From an uncultured Hoeflea sp. (GTDB lineage Bacteria > Pseudomonadota > Alphaproteobacteria > Rhizobiales > Rhizobiaceae): a stretch of 64,000 nucleotides of DNA. Shown piece by piece: positions 27,350 to 35,848 of the stretch. Position 1 is the stretch's first letter, and each line of letters starts with the position of its first letter. Under the pieces are notes generated by a model. That model was not told where the DNA came from and made no database searches. It saw nothing but the letters and a program-made list of their open reading frames with translations. Location: contig NZ_CANMVK010000002.1 of the NCBI RefSeq assembly GCF_947501405.1, positions 62,001 through 126,000 on the forward strand, written 5' to 3'. The translations under genes and the position numbers were made by a program.

Positions 27350-28204
27350 ATGAACGCCAAACGCTCAAATCAGGTCTGGGATCCATTGGCCGACAGCCGC
27401 GAGGACAAGCGCCGCGCCGAGGCCCAGCCCAGGACCCCGCAATCCACCTCGCCCTCTTACCGTCTGGCCTATGCCGATGAGGATTTTCTGTGTCGCGAGG
27501 AACTCAGGCCGGTGCGGTTGCAGCTCGAACTGCTCAAGCCGGAAATGATCCTTGCCGAGGCCGGCATCCGCTCGACCGTGGTGATGTTTGGCGGCGCCCG
27601 AATCCCCGAACCGGGAACCGACCCATGGGCCGCCAAGAACAAGACCCAGGCGAAGAACCTGACCGCCGCCGCGAAATATTACGAGGAAGCGCGCAATTTC
27701 GCGCGGATCTGTTCCACCCATTCGCTCGCCCTGGATGGACAGGAATATGTGGTGGTGACCGGCGGCGGCCCCGGTGTGATGGAGGCGGGCAACCGCGGCG
27801 CACACGATGTCGGTGCCGCCTCGATCGGCCTCAACGTCGTGTTGCCGCATGAACAGGCGCCCAACGCATATGTGACGCCGGAGCTGAGCCTGAACTTTCA
27901 CTATTTCGCCATCCGCAAGATGCATTTTCTGCTGCGCGCCAAGGCCATCACCATTTTCCCGGGCGGCTTCGGAACACTTGACGAGTTGTTCGAGTCGCTC
28001 ACGCTGATCCAGACCGGCCGCATGGAGCATGTGCCCCTGCTGCTGTTCGGATCGGAGTTCTGGCGCTCCATTGTCGATTTTGAGGCGCTGGCGGATTTCG
28101 GCACCATCTCGCCCGGTGATCTTGATCTGATCAATTTCGTTGACACCGCCGATCAGGCCTGGTCGATCATCGCCGATCACTACCGTCTCGCCGATCAGCA
28201 GTAG
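27350..28204 (+). CDS. LOG-family (TIGR00730) nucleotide phosphoribohydrolase
   Basis: This 284-residue Rossmann protein belongs to the LOG/YgdH-type family, which cleaves nucleoside 5'-monophosphates to base plus ribose-5-phosphate; in plants and some bacteria it activates cytokinins. The two family signatures are present: GGGPGVMEAGNRGA and FPGGFGTLDELFE. An extra N-terminal stretch of about 70 residues precedes the core, placing it with the longer bacterial forms that act in nucleotide turnover. It is divergent from dapD across 147 bases and ends at a hairpin shared with the convergent EF-hand gene. Confidence 0.88.
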   Translation: MNAKRSNQVWDPLADSREDKRRAEAQPRTPQSTSPSYRLAYADEDFLCREELRPVRLQLELLKPEMILAEAGIRSTVVMFGGARIPEPGTDPWAAKNKTQAKNLTAAAKYYEEARNFARICSTHSLALDGQEYVVVTGGGPGVMEAGNRGAHDVGAASIGLNVVLPHEQAPNAYVTPELSLNFHYFAIRKMHFLLRAKAITIFPGGFGTLDELFESLTLIQTGRMEHVPLLLFGSEFWRSIVDFEALADFGTISPGDLDLINFVDTADQAWSIIADHYRLADQQ

Positions 28205-28248
28205 CCCGCCCTCGTTGGGTCCCAATCCGACAGCGTCCACCACGCGAA

Positions 28249-28279
28249 AAGCGGACCGGCCTATGAGGCCGGCCCGCTT
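28249..28279. terminator. Bidirectional hairpin between convergent genes
   Basis: AAGCGG-A-CCGGCC pairs with GGCCGG-C-CCGCTT across a 5-base loop, with one A/C mismatch. It sits between two convergent genes, 45 bases after the LOG stop and 24 bases after the EF-hand stop. An AAAA run before the hairpin would read as UUUU on the minus strand, which suits termination of the EF-hand gene. Confidence 0.65.
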
Positions 28280-28302
28280 CGGGTGCCGGTGGCAGCGGGA
28301 TC

Positions 28303-28836
28303 CTAGTTTTTGCTGCCGCGGTAAAAGTCGGTGATGTCGATCTTGTTGTCGCCATTGCGGTCGAACCGCTCGAACATCTTGGCTTCCATGGCGGCGAACT
28401 CCTCGACGCTGACTTCGCCGTCATTGTCGGCGTCCAGCCGTTCCAGGCTCGGACCGCCACGGCGGCCAAATCCGCGGCCTTCACCCTTCTTCCCGTCGCG
28501 TTCAGCGCGCATCTCTTTGCGGGCTTCTTTGCGTTCTGCGCGCATTTCCTCGCGCGCCTTCTGGCGCTCGGCCTTGCGCATCTCACCGAGCATCGAAAGC
28601 TCTTCGGCGTTGAGTGTTCCGGAATTGTCGGCATCGACGCTTGTGAACATCTCGGCGCGTTGGGCGGAGATTTCCTCAAGCTCGACAGTGCCATCCTTGT
28701 TGGCGTCGAAGCGCTCCATCATGCGCTCGATGCGCGGGCCGCCGTGGCGCTTCTTGCCGTCCTGTGCGGCGACCGCTGGAACGGCAACCGAGGCGACCAG
28801 GACAGCGGCGAGGGCGGTGAGCAGGGTCTTTTTCAT
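28303..28836 (-). CDS. Exported protein with four EF-hand motifs
   Basis: This 177-residue secreted calcium-binding protein has a Sec signal peptide (about 1-24, ending VAAQ). Four EF-hand loops follow in two pairs: DANKDGTVELEE, DADNSGTLNAEE, then DADNDGEVSVEE and DRNGDNKIDITD. The pairs are separated by a highly charged Arg/Glu/Lys helix (about 88-120), like a calmodulin-type dumbbell. The fourth loop has Asn-Lys in place of the usual Gly position and may bind weakly. Related CREC-EF-hand proteins are common in rhizobia; the role is unknown, possibly periplasmic calcium buffering. Confidence 0.88.
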   Translation of the reverse strand: MKKTLLTALAAVLVASVAVPAVAAQDGKKRHGGPRIERMMERFDANKDGTVELEEISAQRAEMFTSVDADNSGTLNAEELSMLGEMRKAERQKAREEMRAERKEARKEMRAERDGKKGEGRGFGRRGGPSLERLDADNDGEVSVEEFAAMEAKMFERFDRNGDNKIDITDFYRGSKN

Positions 28837-28991
28837 ATCTGAGGTCCTTTAATCTTGGGGGCAATTTGTCTTGCTCACTCAAGATGAGACCGGTCACCGC
28901 GCAACACCACTTAAAGCGCTGTAATGTGGATTAAATCTTGGAAAGGTTTGCAGGCTGCCGGCCCTGTCGCGCGGCAAGTCGCTTGGAAATG

Positions 28992-29687
28992 TCAGCCGGT
29001 GACCGTTGCTAAAAAGTCTGCCAGATCATCCGTGACATGATGAATATGGGCACCGTCCTTGCCTTCGTGCTCCCAGACTTCGTCGAGCACGGTGTCGAGG
29101 TTTCTGGGCACGATCAGCACGGTGCGCATGCCCAACTGATGCGGGGCGACCAGATTGCGCGGCAGGTCTTCAAACATTGCTGCTTTGCGGGTGTGCACGC
29201 CGTGCTTGGCGAGAAAACGTTCATAGGTCTGGGGCGCCGGCTTTGGTTTCAGATCGGCCGCGATGATGTCGAAAATGTCGTCGAAATGATCGAGAATCCC
29301 AAGCGCCGCGGCGGTTCGCTCCGCATGCGGGGTGTCGCCATTGGTGAAAATGAACTTGCGGCCCGGCAGCGCCCGGATTGCGTCTCCAAGCTTCGGGTCC
29401 GGCTTGACCCAGGAGTAGTCGATGTCGTGCACCTTCTCCAGAAAGTCATTGGGATCGATACCGTGATGCAACATCAGCCCTTGCAGCGTGGTGCCGTGCT
29501 CGCGGTAATATTTCTTCTGGATGCCGCGCGCCGCGTCGTGGTCAAGATCCAGCAGTTCGCGCACATATTGGGTCATCTTCTTGTCGATCTGCGAGAACAG
29601 GTCAGTGTGGCGCGGGTAGAGCGTGTTGTCGAGATCGAACACCCATTCCGTGATGTGGGAGAATTCGGCGGCGGCGGGTGGTTTCAT
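28992..29687 (-). CDS. HAD-family pyrimidine 5'-nucleotidase
   Basis: This is a haloacid-dehalogenase phosphatase of the SDT1/YjjG-like group (TIGR01993), which dephosphorylates pyrimidine nucleotides. The ATG at 29687 with AGGTGA 5 bases ahead gives 231 residues; an open ATG at 29738 adds an unlikely Pro-rich leader. The nucleophile motif is VFDLDNTLYP (D18, D20), motif II is FTNGDTPHAE, the Lys of motif III is in KPKPAPQTYE and motif IV is AAMFEDLPRNL. It is divergent from the diguanylate cyclase. Confidence 0.88.
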   Translation of the reverse strand: MKPPAAAEFSHITEWVFDLDNTLYPRHTDLFSQIDKKMTQYVRELLDLDHDAARGIQKKYYREHGTTLQGLMLHHGIDPNDFLEKVHDIDYSWVKPDPKLGDAIRALPGRKFIFTNGDTPHAERTAAALGILDHFDDIFDIIAADLKPKPAPQTYERFLAKHGVHTRKAAMFEDLPRNLVAPHQLGMRTVLIVPRNLDTVLDEVWEHEGKDGAHIHHVTDDLADFLATVTG

Positions 29688-29779
29688 CTGGTCACCTGGA
29701 TGCATTGGCGCAGGTCGCGCCGGATAGATGGGGAGCAACTGAGCGAGCGGGTTAACACATAATTTCCACTGACGCTAAA

Positions 29780-29797
29780 CCGGATGGCAACATCCGG
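29780..29797 (+). other. GCAA-tetraloop hairpin in the leader of the diguanylate cyclase gene
   Basis: A 7-base-pair perfect stem CCGGATG/CATCCGG closes the stable tetraloop GCAA, 55 bases ahead of the diguanylate cyclase ATG. It may stabilise the leader or be chance; there is no U run after it. Confidence 0.4.
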
Positions 29798-29851
29798 AAG
29801 CTAGCATGTGACCAAGAGGGTGAGCCAATCACCCGATTTTGGGGGACGAGC

Positions 29852-30652
29852 ATGCACAGCGCTGCGGGACATATGCGCAAGAACCGAAAGATCGCCGTCA
29901 TCACGGCGCTGGCGCTGATGATGTCGGTGTTGCTGACAGCGGCTTTGTCACTGGTCATTGATGGCGAACTGACGCTCAAACCGCTTGCCATTGCCGCCGT
30001 TTGCGCCGTTTTTATAGCCACTCCCATTGCCCAGTTCGTCCTAACCCAAACCGAAAAGCTCGAACAGGCTCACGCCGAGCTGATCGCGGCGCATCGGCAG
30101 CTCGCCGTGTTGTATAAAGAGCTTGAGAACGCCCATCACGCGATGGAGTTCAAGGCCCAGCATGATGCCATGACCGGGCTGGTCAACCGCGCCGCCTTCA
30201 TTTCCGGCCTTGATGGCATGCGCCGAGGTTCCGATCGGGGCTTCGTGCTGATGATCGACGCCGACCGGTTCAAGCGGATCAACGACACCCACGGCCACGA
30301 CACCGGCGACCGGGTGCTGGTGGCGATTGCTGATACGCTGCAAGCGGTAACCCGCAAGGGCGACATCTGCGCGCGGATAGGCGGCGAGGAGTTCGCGGTC
30401 TACCTGCCCGGCTCGAGCTACCAGGAAGCCTATGAATGCGGCGAGCGGCTGCGCAGAAACGTCGCTGGCAAGCAAGTTCGGATGTCGACCGGAGAGACAA
30501 TCAGCGCCACCGTGAGCATTGGCGTAGCCCCGTTCGAGGCGGGTCAATCCGTTGACGATTTGATGCGTGCCGCCGACCGGTTGCTCTATCAGGCCAAGAG
30601 CGAAGGCCGCAACCGGACCTGCATCGCCGCCCCGGTTTTGCAGGCAGCCTGA
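29852..30652 (+). CDS. Membrane-anchored diguanylate cyclase (GGDEF)
   Basis: This 266-residue enzyme makes cyclic di-GMP from two GTP. Two membrane helices (about 14-36 and 44-64) are followed by a short coiled coil (about 66-100) and a GGDEF domain. The active motif is GGEEF at 177-181 and an intact inhibitory I-site RKGD lies at 168-171, so product feedback is expected. DAMTGLVNRAAF opens the domain. No separate sensor domain is present between the helices. The ribosome site is GGGGGA. An open, protein-like frame continues in phase for 62 codons after the stop (see separate entry). Confidence 0.93.
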   Translation: MHSAAGHMRKNRKIAVITALALMMSVLLTAALSLVIDGELTLKPLAIAAVCAVFIATPIAQFVLTQTEKLEQAHAELIAAHRQLAVLYKELENAHHAMEFKAQHDAMTGLVNRAAFISGLDGMRRGSDRGFVLMIDADRFKRINDTHGHDTGDRVLVAIADTLQAVTRKGDICARIGGEEFAVYLPGSSYQEAYECGERLRRNVAGKQVRMSTGETISATVSIGVAPFEAGQSVDDLMRAADRLLYQAKSEGRNRTCIAAPVLQAA

Positions 30653-30844
30653 CACTCCCATCTCATCCGCGAGCGCTTCTATCTTCGTGTTGCGGTTCCT
30701 GAAGATAGCGGCCGCATTGTCAACACGTGCTCCGACCGCCTATGGATGGCGGATGATGGCTACCCGAGGCTCCTTGGGATCGGCGTCCATCATGGCGGCC
30801 GTACGGAGTTGGACATGCGCGGCTTCCGGCTGGTCAGCCTATAG
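30653..30844 (+). pseudogene. Possible gene remnant, PAS/PAC-like, in frame behind the cyclase stop
   Basis: Immediately after the diguanylate cyclase TGA the same frame stays open for 63 codons and reads like protein (FYLRVAVPEDSGRIV, then DRLWMADDGYPRLLGIGVHH). The pattern polar strand, W-M-A-D-D-G-x-P, L-L-G-I-G-V resembles the C-terminal strands of a PAS/PAC sensor domain. It has no ribosome site or sensible start of its own. It could be a decayed gene end or chance; the resemblance is by eye only. Confidence 0.3.
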
Positions 30845-30874
30845 CCAAGCCCGTGGGCACAACAGCGGATCGAC

Positions 30875-31777
30875 ATGGAAACCTGGGTTCTCATCACCAT
30901 TGCAGCCGCGTTTTTGCAAAACATCCGCTCGGTGCTGCAAAAACATCTCAAGGGTGCGATGGGCACCACTGGCGCAACGTTCGTACGCTTCGGATTCGGA
31001 TTGCCTTTCGCGCTTGGCTTCGTCGCGCTGCTTTGGGGTGGACTGGAGTACCGCCTGCCGGTTCCCAGCTTGGCATTTGCCGGTTGGGTGGTGCTTGCCG
31101 CGTTGGCCCAGATTGTGGCGCAGGCGCTGCTGATCCAGATGTTCAGCCACCGCAATTTCACCGTAGGCACTGCCTATTCGCGCACCGAACCGGCCCAGGC
31201 GGCGCTGTTCGGCCTGATCTTTCTGGGCGATCGGGCCGGCCCCGGGACGCTCCTCGCCATCGCCATCAGTCTGGTCGGCGTGGTGTTGATCTCGGTTGCC
31301 CGCTCGGCTTCGGGCGCGGCTGCGCTGCTTGGCTCTGTGTTCTCCCGCACTGCCGCTCTCGGCCTTGCATCGGGGGCCTTTTTCGGTGTCGCCGCCGTCG
31401 GTTATCGCGCCGCCTCGCTGTCTCTCGGCGGTCCCAATTTCATGATGCAGGCGGCGGTCACCCTGTTGGCGGCGATTTTCCTGCAGACCTGTGCGATGCT
31501 GATCTGGATGCGGCTGAGGGCACCGGAAGAACTCGGACGCATCCGCGCCGCCTGGAAAATCTCGGCGCTGGTGGGGCTGGTGGGCGCCACCGCTTCCTTC
31601 GGCTGGTTCATGGCCATGACCCTGCAAACCGCCGCGGCGGTCAAGGCATTGGCGCAGATCGAGATGATTTTCACCTTCGCATCCTCGGTGCTGATTTTCC
31701 GCGAACACGTCAACAGGCTTGAATTTTCTGGCTGCATCTTCATTGTAGCCGGTATTCTGGTGCTTCTGCTGGTTTAA
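30875..31777 (+). CDS. EamA-family (DMT superfamily) transporter
   Basis: This 300-residue inner-membrane protein has ten predicted hydrophobic segments in two five-helix repeats, the usual drug/metabolite transporter layout. The second repeat is marked by LRAPEELGRIRAAWKIS then GLVGATASFGWFMAMTLQ, and the last by KALAQIEMIFTFASSVLIFREHVNRLE, a typical EamA end block. Substrates of such exporters (amino acids, nucleotides, sugars) cannot be predicted. It stands between the cyclase and the lipoprotein hydrolase, with its own start about 220 bases downstream of the former. Confidence 0.88.
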   Translation: METWVLITIAAAFLQNIRSVLQKHLKGAMGTTGATFVRFGFGLPFALGFVALLWGGLEYRLPVPSLAFAGWVVLAALAQIVAQALLIQMFSHRNFTVGTAYSRTEPAQAALFGLIFLGDRAGPGTLLAIAISLVGVVLISVARSASGAAALLGSVFSRTAALGLASGAFFGVAAVGYRAASLSLGGPNFMMQAAVTLLAAIFLQTCAMLIWMRLRAPEELGRIRAAWKISALVGLVGATASFGWFMAMTLQTAAAVKALAQIEMIFTFASSVLIFREHVNRLEFSGCIFIVAGILVLLLV

Positions 31778-31878
31778 TGCGGTTGGGCGTCTGGTTTGCA
31801 AGAACCAGGCAAAGCCTAAAAAGGCTCCGGCAGACCGGTGCTGGTCTCAGATTGTCTCTCAACCCGGGTGGTCGGAAC

Positions 31879-33186
31879 ATGGTATCGCGTCAGTCGAAAG
31901 TGCCCGAACGAAAAAATCCCGCAGCCCGGTTTCGGCAGTCGCGCGCGCTGGCGCTAGGGGCGGTGCTTGTGCTTTCGGCCTGCACGAGCGCGCCTGAGGG
32001 TGTGCTTAGACCCATCGACACCCCGGCCGCCGAAGCGACCCAGCTGTCGATCATGGTCGCCACCACCCGCGCGCCCTCGGACAATCCCGGCGAGTTGTAC
32101 TCCGGAGAGCGCGGCAGTCAGGTTGATTTCAACGAACTGGTGGTGTCGATCCCGCCCGATTCCGTACGCAAGGTCGGCGAAGTGCAGTGGCCCAAGAAAC
32201 TGCCGCCCGACCCGGCTCGGGAGTTTGCGACATTGTCGGTCAGCCCGGTCGACTCCGTTGAGCAGGTTCGTGCCTGGTATGATCGCAACAAAGCCGCCTC
32301 GGGCCGGTTGCTGCTGTTCGTTCACGGCTTTAACAATCGCTATGAAAAGGCGGTCTACCGTTTTGCGCAGATCGCTCATGACAGCAAGACCGACGCCACT
32401 CCGGTGATGTTTACCTGGCCGTCGCGCGGATCGGTGTTCGAGTATCCCTACGACAAGGAAAGCACCAATTACTCGCGCTCGGCGCTGGAGGTGATGCTTG
32501 CCGCCGCCGTCAGGGAGGACGATATTCGCGACATCACCATCCTGGCCCACTCCATGGGCACCTGGCTGACTATCGAATCGCTGCGCCAGATGGCGATCCG
32601 CAATGGCGGCGTGCCGCCCAAGATCGCCAATGTGATCCTCGCTGCGCCGGATCTCGACATCGACGTGTTTCGCCAGCAACTGGCCGATATGGGCCCCAAC
32701 CGGCCGAAATTTACCGTATTCGTCTCCCGCGATGACCGCGCGTTGACGCTGTCGCGGCGCATTTCCGGCAATGTCGACCGGCTCGGCCAGATCGACATCA
32801 CGGATCCCGCCTATCGCGAGCTTCTGGAGAATGAAGGCATCACCGTGCTTGATCTCTCGGCGCTGCAGGTGGGCGACCGGCTCAACCACTCCAAATTCGC
32901 CGAAAGCCCGGAAGTGGTCAAACTGCTCGGCCAGCGCCTGATTGACGGCCAGACTGTTACCGACCAGGATTTGGGCCTCGGGGCCGAGCTTGGCACCACC
33001 GCGTTGTCCGTGTCCAACACCGTCGGCTCGGCGGCGGGCCTGGCCATCTCCGCCCCCATCGCCATCATCGATCCCGGCACGCGCTCGACACTGGATGCGC
33101 AATCCAGGAGGCTGGGCAAGCAATTGGGTAACTCGATGAGGGGTGTGGTGCCGAACCTGCCCGAAAGCACCGAGACGCTCCGTTGA
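31879..33186 (+). CDS. DUF900 alpha/beta-hydrolase lipoprotein
   Basis: This is a periplasmic or outer-membrane-attached alpha/beta hydrolase of the DUF900 (COG4782) family. From the ATG at 31879 it is 435 residues; an open ATG at 31777 that touches the upstream stop would add 34 unlikely residues. A lipobox LSAC puts the lipidated Cys at about 35. The fold shows LLLFVHGFNNRYEKAVYR, the nucleophile elbow LAHSMGTWL and a late acid and His region (LQVGDRLNHSKFAE). Substrate is unknown; esterase or peptidase activity is possible. Confidence 0.85.
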   Translation: MVSRQSKVPERKNPAARFRQSRALALGAVLVLSACTSAPEGVLRPIDTPAAEATQLSIMVATTRAPSDNPGELYSGERGSQVDFNELVVSIPPDSVRKVGEVQWPKKLPPDPAREFATLSVSPVDSVEQVRAWYDRNKAASGRLLLFVHGFNNRYEKAVYRFAQIAHDSKTDATPVMFTWPSRGSVFEYPYDKESTNYSRSALEVMLAAAVREDDIRDITILAHSMGTWLTIESLRQMAIRNGGVPPKIANVILAAPDLDIDVFRQQLADMGPNRPKFTVFVSRDDRALTLSRRISGNVDRLGQIDITDPAYRELLENEGITVLDLSALQVGDRLNHSKFAESPEVVKLLGQRLIDGQTVTDQDLGLGAELGTTALSVSNTVGSAAGLAISAPIAIIDPGTRSTLDAQSRRLGKQLGNSMRGVVPNLPESTETLR

Positions 33187-33219
33187 GACCCTGCCAGCGG
33201 TAGATGCTGAGGCGGTCGA

Positions 33220-33642
33220 TCAGGGTTTTGACGCGTCGCGTTCCTTAAACAGCTCGATCGCGACGTTCATGCCGTTGATGGCGGCGGGCATGCCGCCGTA
33301 AACCGACATCTGCAGGATGACTTCGAGTAGTTCGCGTTGGCTGGCGCCCGCCGCCAGGGCGTGTTCCAGGTTCACGCGCAATTGCGGCCCAGTCTGGCCG
33401 CCAAGCGCGGTCAAGGCCGCGACCGTGGCGATCTGGCGGGTTTTCAAATCGAGCCCGGGCCTTGCGTAGAGCCGGCCGTAGGCAAATTCGATGAGGGTTT
33501 CGGCAAAGTCGGGGAGCAGATCGTCGTATTTCCCGGCAAGTGCTTCCTCGAGACCGGGATTGATCTGGGCAACAATGTGGCGCCCGCGTTCAAGTGCGGT
33601 TTGGGGAGACGCCGATGCAGGTGAGGCAGTTTGCTGGTTCAT
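33220..33642 (-). CDS. Carboxymuconolactone decarboxylase-family protein
   Basis: This 140-residue all-helical CMD-family protein shows LYARPGLDLKTRQIATVAALTA, then LRVNLEHALAAGASQRELLEVILQM, the core of gamma-carboxymuconolactone decarboxylase-like proteins. It has no CxxC redox pair, so it is not of the AhpD peroxidase type. Because no aromatic-degradation genes are near, the true reaction is unknown. It overlaps the MerR regulator gene by 4 bases and is evidently its co-regulated target. Confidence 0.85.
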   Translation of the reverse strand: MNQQTASPASASPQTALERGRHIVAQINPGLEEALAGKYDDLLPDFAETLIEFAYGRLYARPGLDLKTRQIATVAALTALGGQTGPQLRVNLEHALAAGASQRELLEVILQMSVYGGMPAAINGMNVAIELFKERDASKP

Positions 33643-34025
33643 CGCGCATTTCTCCTGTTGTCAGCCTGCTCGTGGCGGGCTTCAATGTCGTGATAATTGG
33701 CAATCTTGTAATCAAGCAGCGCTGCGCAGGCGTTCAGCTCTTCAATCCGCTTGAGGACCAGCGCATGCTGGGTCTCGAGCATAACGCGGCGGTTGGCTGC
33801 CGTGGCGTTGCCCTTGGCACGCATCAGCGCGTAGCGCTTCATGTCCTCAAGGCTCATCCCGGTGGCCTTGAGCGCTTTCAGGAAATCAATCCAGCGCACC
33901 GCATCGGGATCGTAGAGGCGCTGCCCGCTCTTGCGGTACGGCGGCTCGATCAGGCCGATCTTTTCGTAGTAGCGCAGCGTATCGATGCTGAGCCCGGTCA
34001 GTTCGGACAATTGGCCGATTTTCAT
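33639..34025 (-). CDS. MerR-family transcriptional regulator
   Basis: This 128-residue DNA-binding protein has the MerR winged helix at the N-terminus (MKIGQLSELTGLSIDTLRYYEKIGLIEPP) and a C-terminal dimerisation coil. It lacks the C-terminal Cys metal-binding loop of metal-sensing members; the single Cys (NACAALL) lies in the coil, so a redox or small-molecule signal of the NmlR type is possible. The stop overlaps the CMD gene. A promoter with a 19-base spacer, the length MerR proteins act on, lies 78-108 bases upstream. Confidence 0.9.
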   Translation of the reverse strand: MKIGQLSELTGLSIDTLRYYEKIGLIEPPYRKSGQRLYDPDAVRWIDFLKALKATGMSLEDMKRYALMRAKGNATAANRRVMLETQHALVLKRIEELNACAALLDYKIANYHDIEARHEQADNRRNAR

Positions 34026-34102
34026 CGCGGCGTCGCCGATCGTGCGCGGGGTGCAGTTCTTCGTGCTTCCATCATCCGGTCTCCTTCTGCCAGTCTTGGC
34101 TA

Positions 34103-34133
34103 AGCCTACGGGCTGGAGTGCGGTTCAGGTCAA
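34103..34133 (-). promoter_or_regulatory. MerR-type promoter with 19-bp spacer
   Basis: On the minus strand TTGACC (34133-34128) and TAGGCT (34108-34103) are separated by exactly 19 bases, longer than the usual 17. That is the hallmark of promoters that MerR-family proteins untwist. It points at the MerR-CMD operon, so autoregulation is likely. The spacer dyad is weak (CCT at one end, AGG at the other). Confidence 0.6.
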
Positions 34134-34153
34134 GCGCGTTTTAAAGGTTTTTG

Positions 34154-35050
34154 TCAGGGAACCAGCAGGGTTCCCGCGCCGTGGGCTGTAAACAGCTCCA
34201 AAAGCACGGCATGCGGGGTTTTGCCGTTGAGAATGACCACGCCCTTGACGCCTCGTTCAATGGCTTCAATGCAGGTTTCCACCTTGGGAATCATGCCGCC
34301 CGAAATGGTGCCGTCGGCAATCAGCGCCCGCGCCTCGGCGACGGTCAATTCATCGATCAGCGACTTGTCCTTGTCGAGCACGCCGGGCACGTCGGTGAGA
34401 AACAGCAGCCGCGAGGCCTGCACGGCGCCTGCAATGGCGCCGGCGAAAGTGTCGGCGTTGATGTTGTAGGTATGGCCATCGCGGCCCGGAGCGACCGGCG
34501 CCAGAACCGGGATCATTTCCGATTTGGCTAGCAGATCGAGCAGTGTGCGATCAACCTCAACAGGTTCTCCGACAAAGCCAAGGTCGAGGATCCGCTCAAT
34601 CGAGGAATCGGGGTCTGTGACGGTCTTGTGCGCCTTTTCGGCGTAGACCATGTTGCCGTCCTTGCCGCACAGTCCGATGGCCCACTCGCCCTCGGCGTTG
34701 ATCAGCGCGACGATCTCCTTGTTGATCGATCCTGCCAGAACCATTTCGACGATTTCCACCGTCTTGGCGTCGGTGACCCGAAGCCCGCCCTCGAAACGCG
34801 ATTCGATCCCCATCTTGGAAAGCATTGCAGCGATCTGCGGACCGCCGCCATGCACCACAATCGGGTTGACGCCCGACTGTTTGAGCAGCGCTATGTCCTG
34901 CGCGAACGCCTTTCCGAGCGCCGCATCACCCATGGCGTGGCCGCCATATTTGACCACCACGGTCTTGTTCTCGTAGCGCTGCATATAGGGCAGCGCCTCG
35001 GCCAGCAGGCGGGCTTGTGTCGCGGCGGTTTCGCTGGTGGTGTCTGACAT
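34154..35050 (-). CDS. argB: Acetylglutamate kinase
   Basis: ArgB phosphorylates N-acetylglutamate in the second step of arginine synthesis and is the arginine-feedback point in many bacteria. From the ATG at 35050 it is 298 residues; an open ATG at 35113 lacks support. It has the amino-acid kinase marks [21 protein letters not shown] with the substrate-binding glycines, and the C-terminal [11 protein letters not shown]. An N-terminal helix of about 25 residues precedes the core, the feature of hexameric, arginine-sensitive enzymes. It follows engB in the same direction, but msrB is inserted between them. Confidence 0.95.
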   Translation of the reverse strand: MSDTTSETAATQARLLAEALPYMQRYENKTVVVKYGGHAMGDAALGKAFAQDIALLKQSGVNPIVVHGGGPQIAAMLSKMGIESRFEGGLRVTDAKTVEIVEMVLAGSINKEIVALINAEGEWAIGLCGKDGNMVYAEKAHKTVTDPDSSIERILDLGFVGEPVEVDRTLLDLLAKSEMIPVLAPVAPGRDGHTYNINADTFAGAIAGAVQASRLLFLTDVPGVLDKDKSLIDELTVAEARALIADGTISGGMIPKVETCIEAIERGVKGVVILNGKTPHAVLLELFTAHGAGTLLVP

Positions 35051-35323
35051 TGGCGTGGCGTCCCGGTTCGGCGATGGCCCAAGAGAAGAAGGTCCGGCGC
35101 TGTTTAGCGGCAATCACGCCATTCTTCAATCTCGGGGTTCCGCGCGCCTTGATGAAAAGGCAGCAGTCCGCCGATTCCGATCCTGTAGCCCGGTTTCATG
35201 TATCCTTCGAAAGGCATCGGACAGTGGCCTCGGATGACCCGTGTCTCACGGGCATGTGAGATCATGTGCATGGCATTTCCCGCGGCCGCGCCGTAGGGTT
35301 TGATCAACCCAAGGAGCCAACCG

Positions 35324-35836
35324 ATGATCAAGACGTCCGATTTCACCCGCCGGGGATTGCTTGCCGCCGGTGTCGCCGGGCTGGCGCTGTCGCTGGCCGG
35401 CCGCAAATCGCCGGCCGTGGCATCCGAAGGCGCGTTCGAATTCATCCTGAGCGAGGCCGAGTGGCGCGAACGGCTGACGCCCAAGCAGTTCCGGATCCTG
35501 CGGGAAGAAGACACCGAGCGGCCGTTCACCAGCGCGCTCAACAACGAAAAGCGCAAGGGCATGTATCACTGTGCCGGCTGCGATCTTCCGGTCTATTCCT
35601 CGGAAACGAAATATGACAGCGGCACCGGCTGGCCCAGTTTCTGGGAGGCGGAAGCCGACGCGGTGAGCACCAAGCCCGATCCGACGCTGTTCGGCGTCTA
35701 CACTGAAGTTCATTGCAGGCGCTGCGGCGGGCATTTCGGTCATATTTTCGACGATGGTCCGCCGCCCACCGGCAAGCGCCACTGCATCAACGGATTTGCG
35801 CTGAGCTTCAAGCCGGCCTCAGCCCAGAACACCTGA
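35324..35836 (+). CDS. msrB: Peptide-methionine (R)-S-oxide reductase with Tat-type leader
   Basis: MsrB reduces methionine-R-sulfoxide in oxidised proteins. The ATG at 35324 (AAGGAG ahead) gives 170 residues. Unusually for MsrB, it starts with a twin-arginine-like leader (FTRRGLLAAGVAGLALSLAG, about 7-26), so it is probably exported to the periplasm. The zinc cysteines are C83/C86 (CAGC) and C131/C134 (CRRC); the catalytic Cys is about 154 in RHCINGFAL. It lies on the opposite strand between engB and argB. Confidence 0.93.
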   Translation: MIKTSDFTRRGLLAAGVAGLALSLAGRKSPAVASEGAFEFILSEAEWRERLTPKQFRILREEDTERPFTSALNNEKRKGMYHCAGCDLPVYSSETKYDSGTGWPSFWEAEADAVSTKPDPTLFGVYTEVHCRRCGGHFGHIFDDGPPPTGKRHCINGFALSFKPASAQNT

Positions 35837-35848
35837 AGTTCCTGATGA

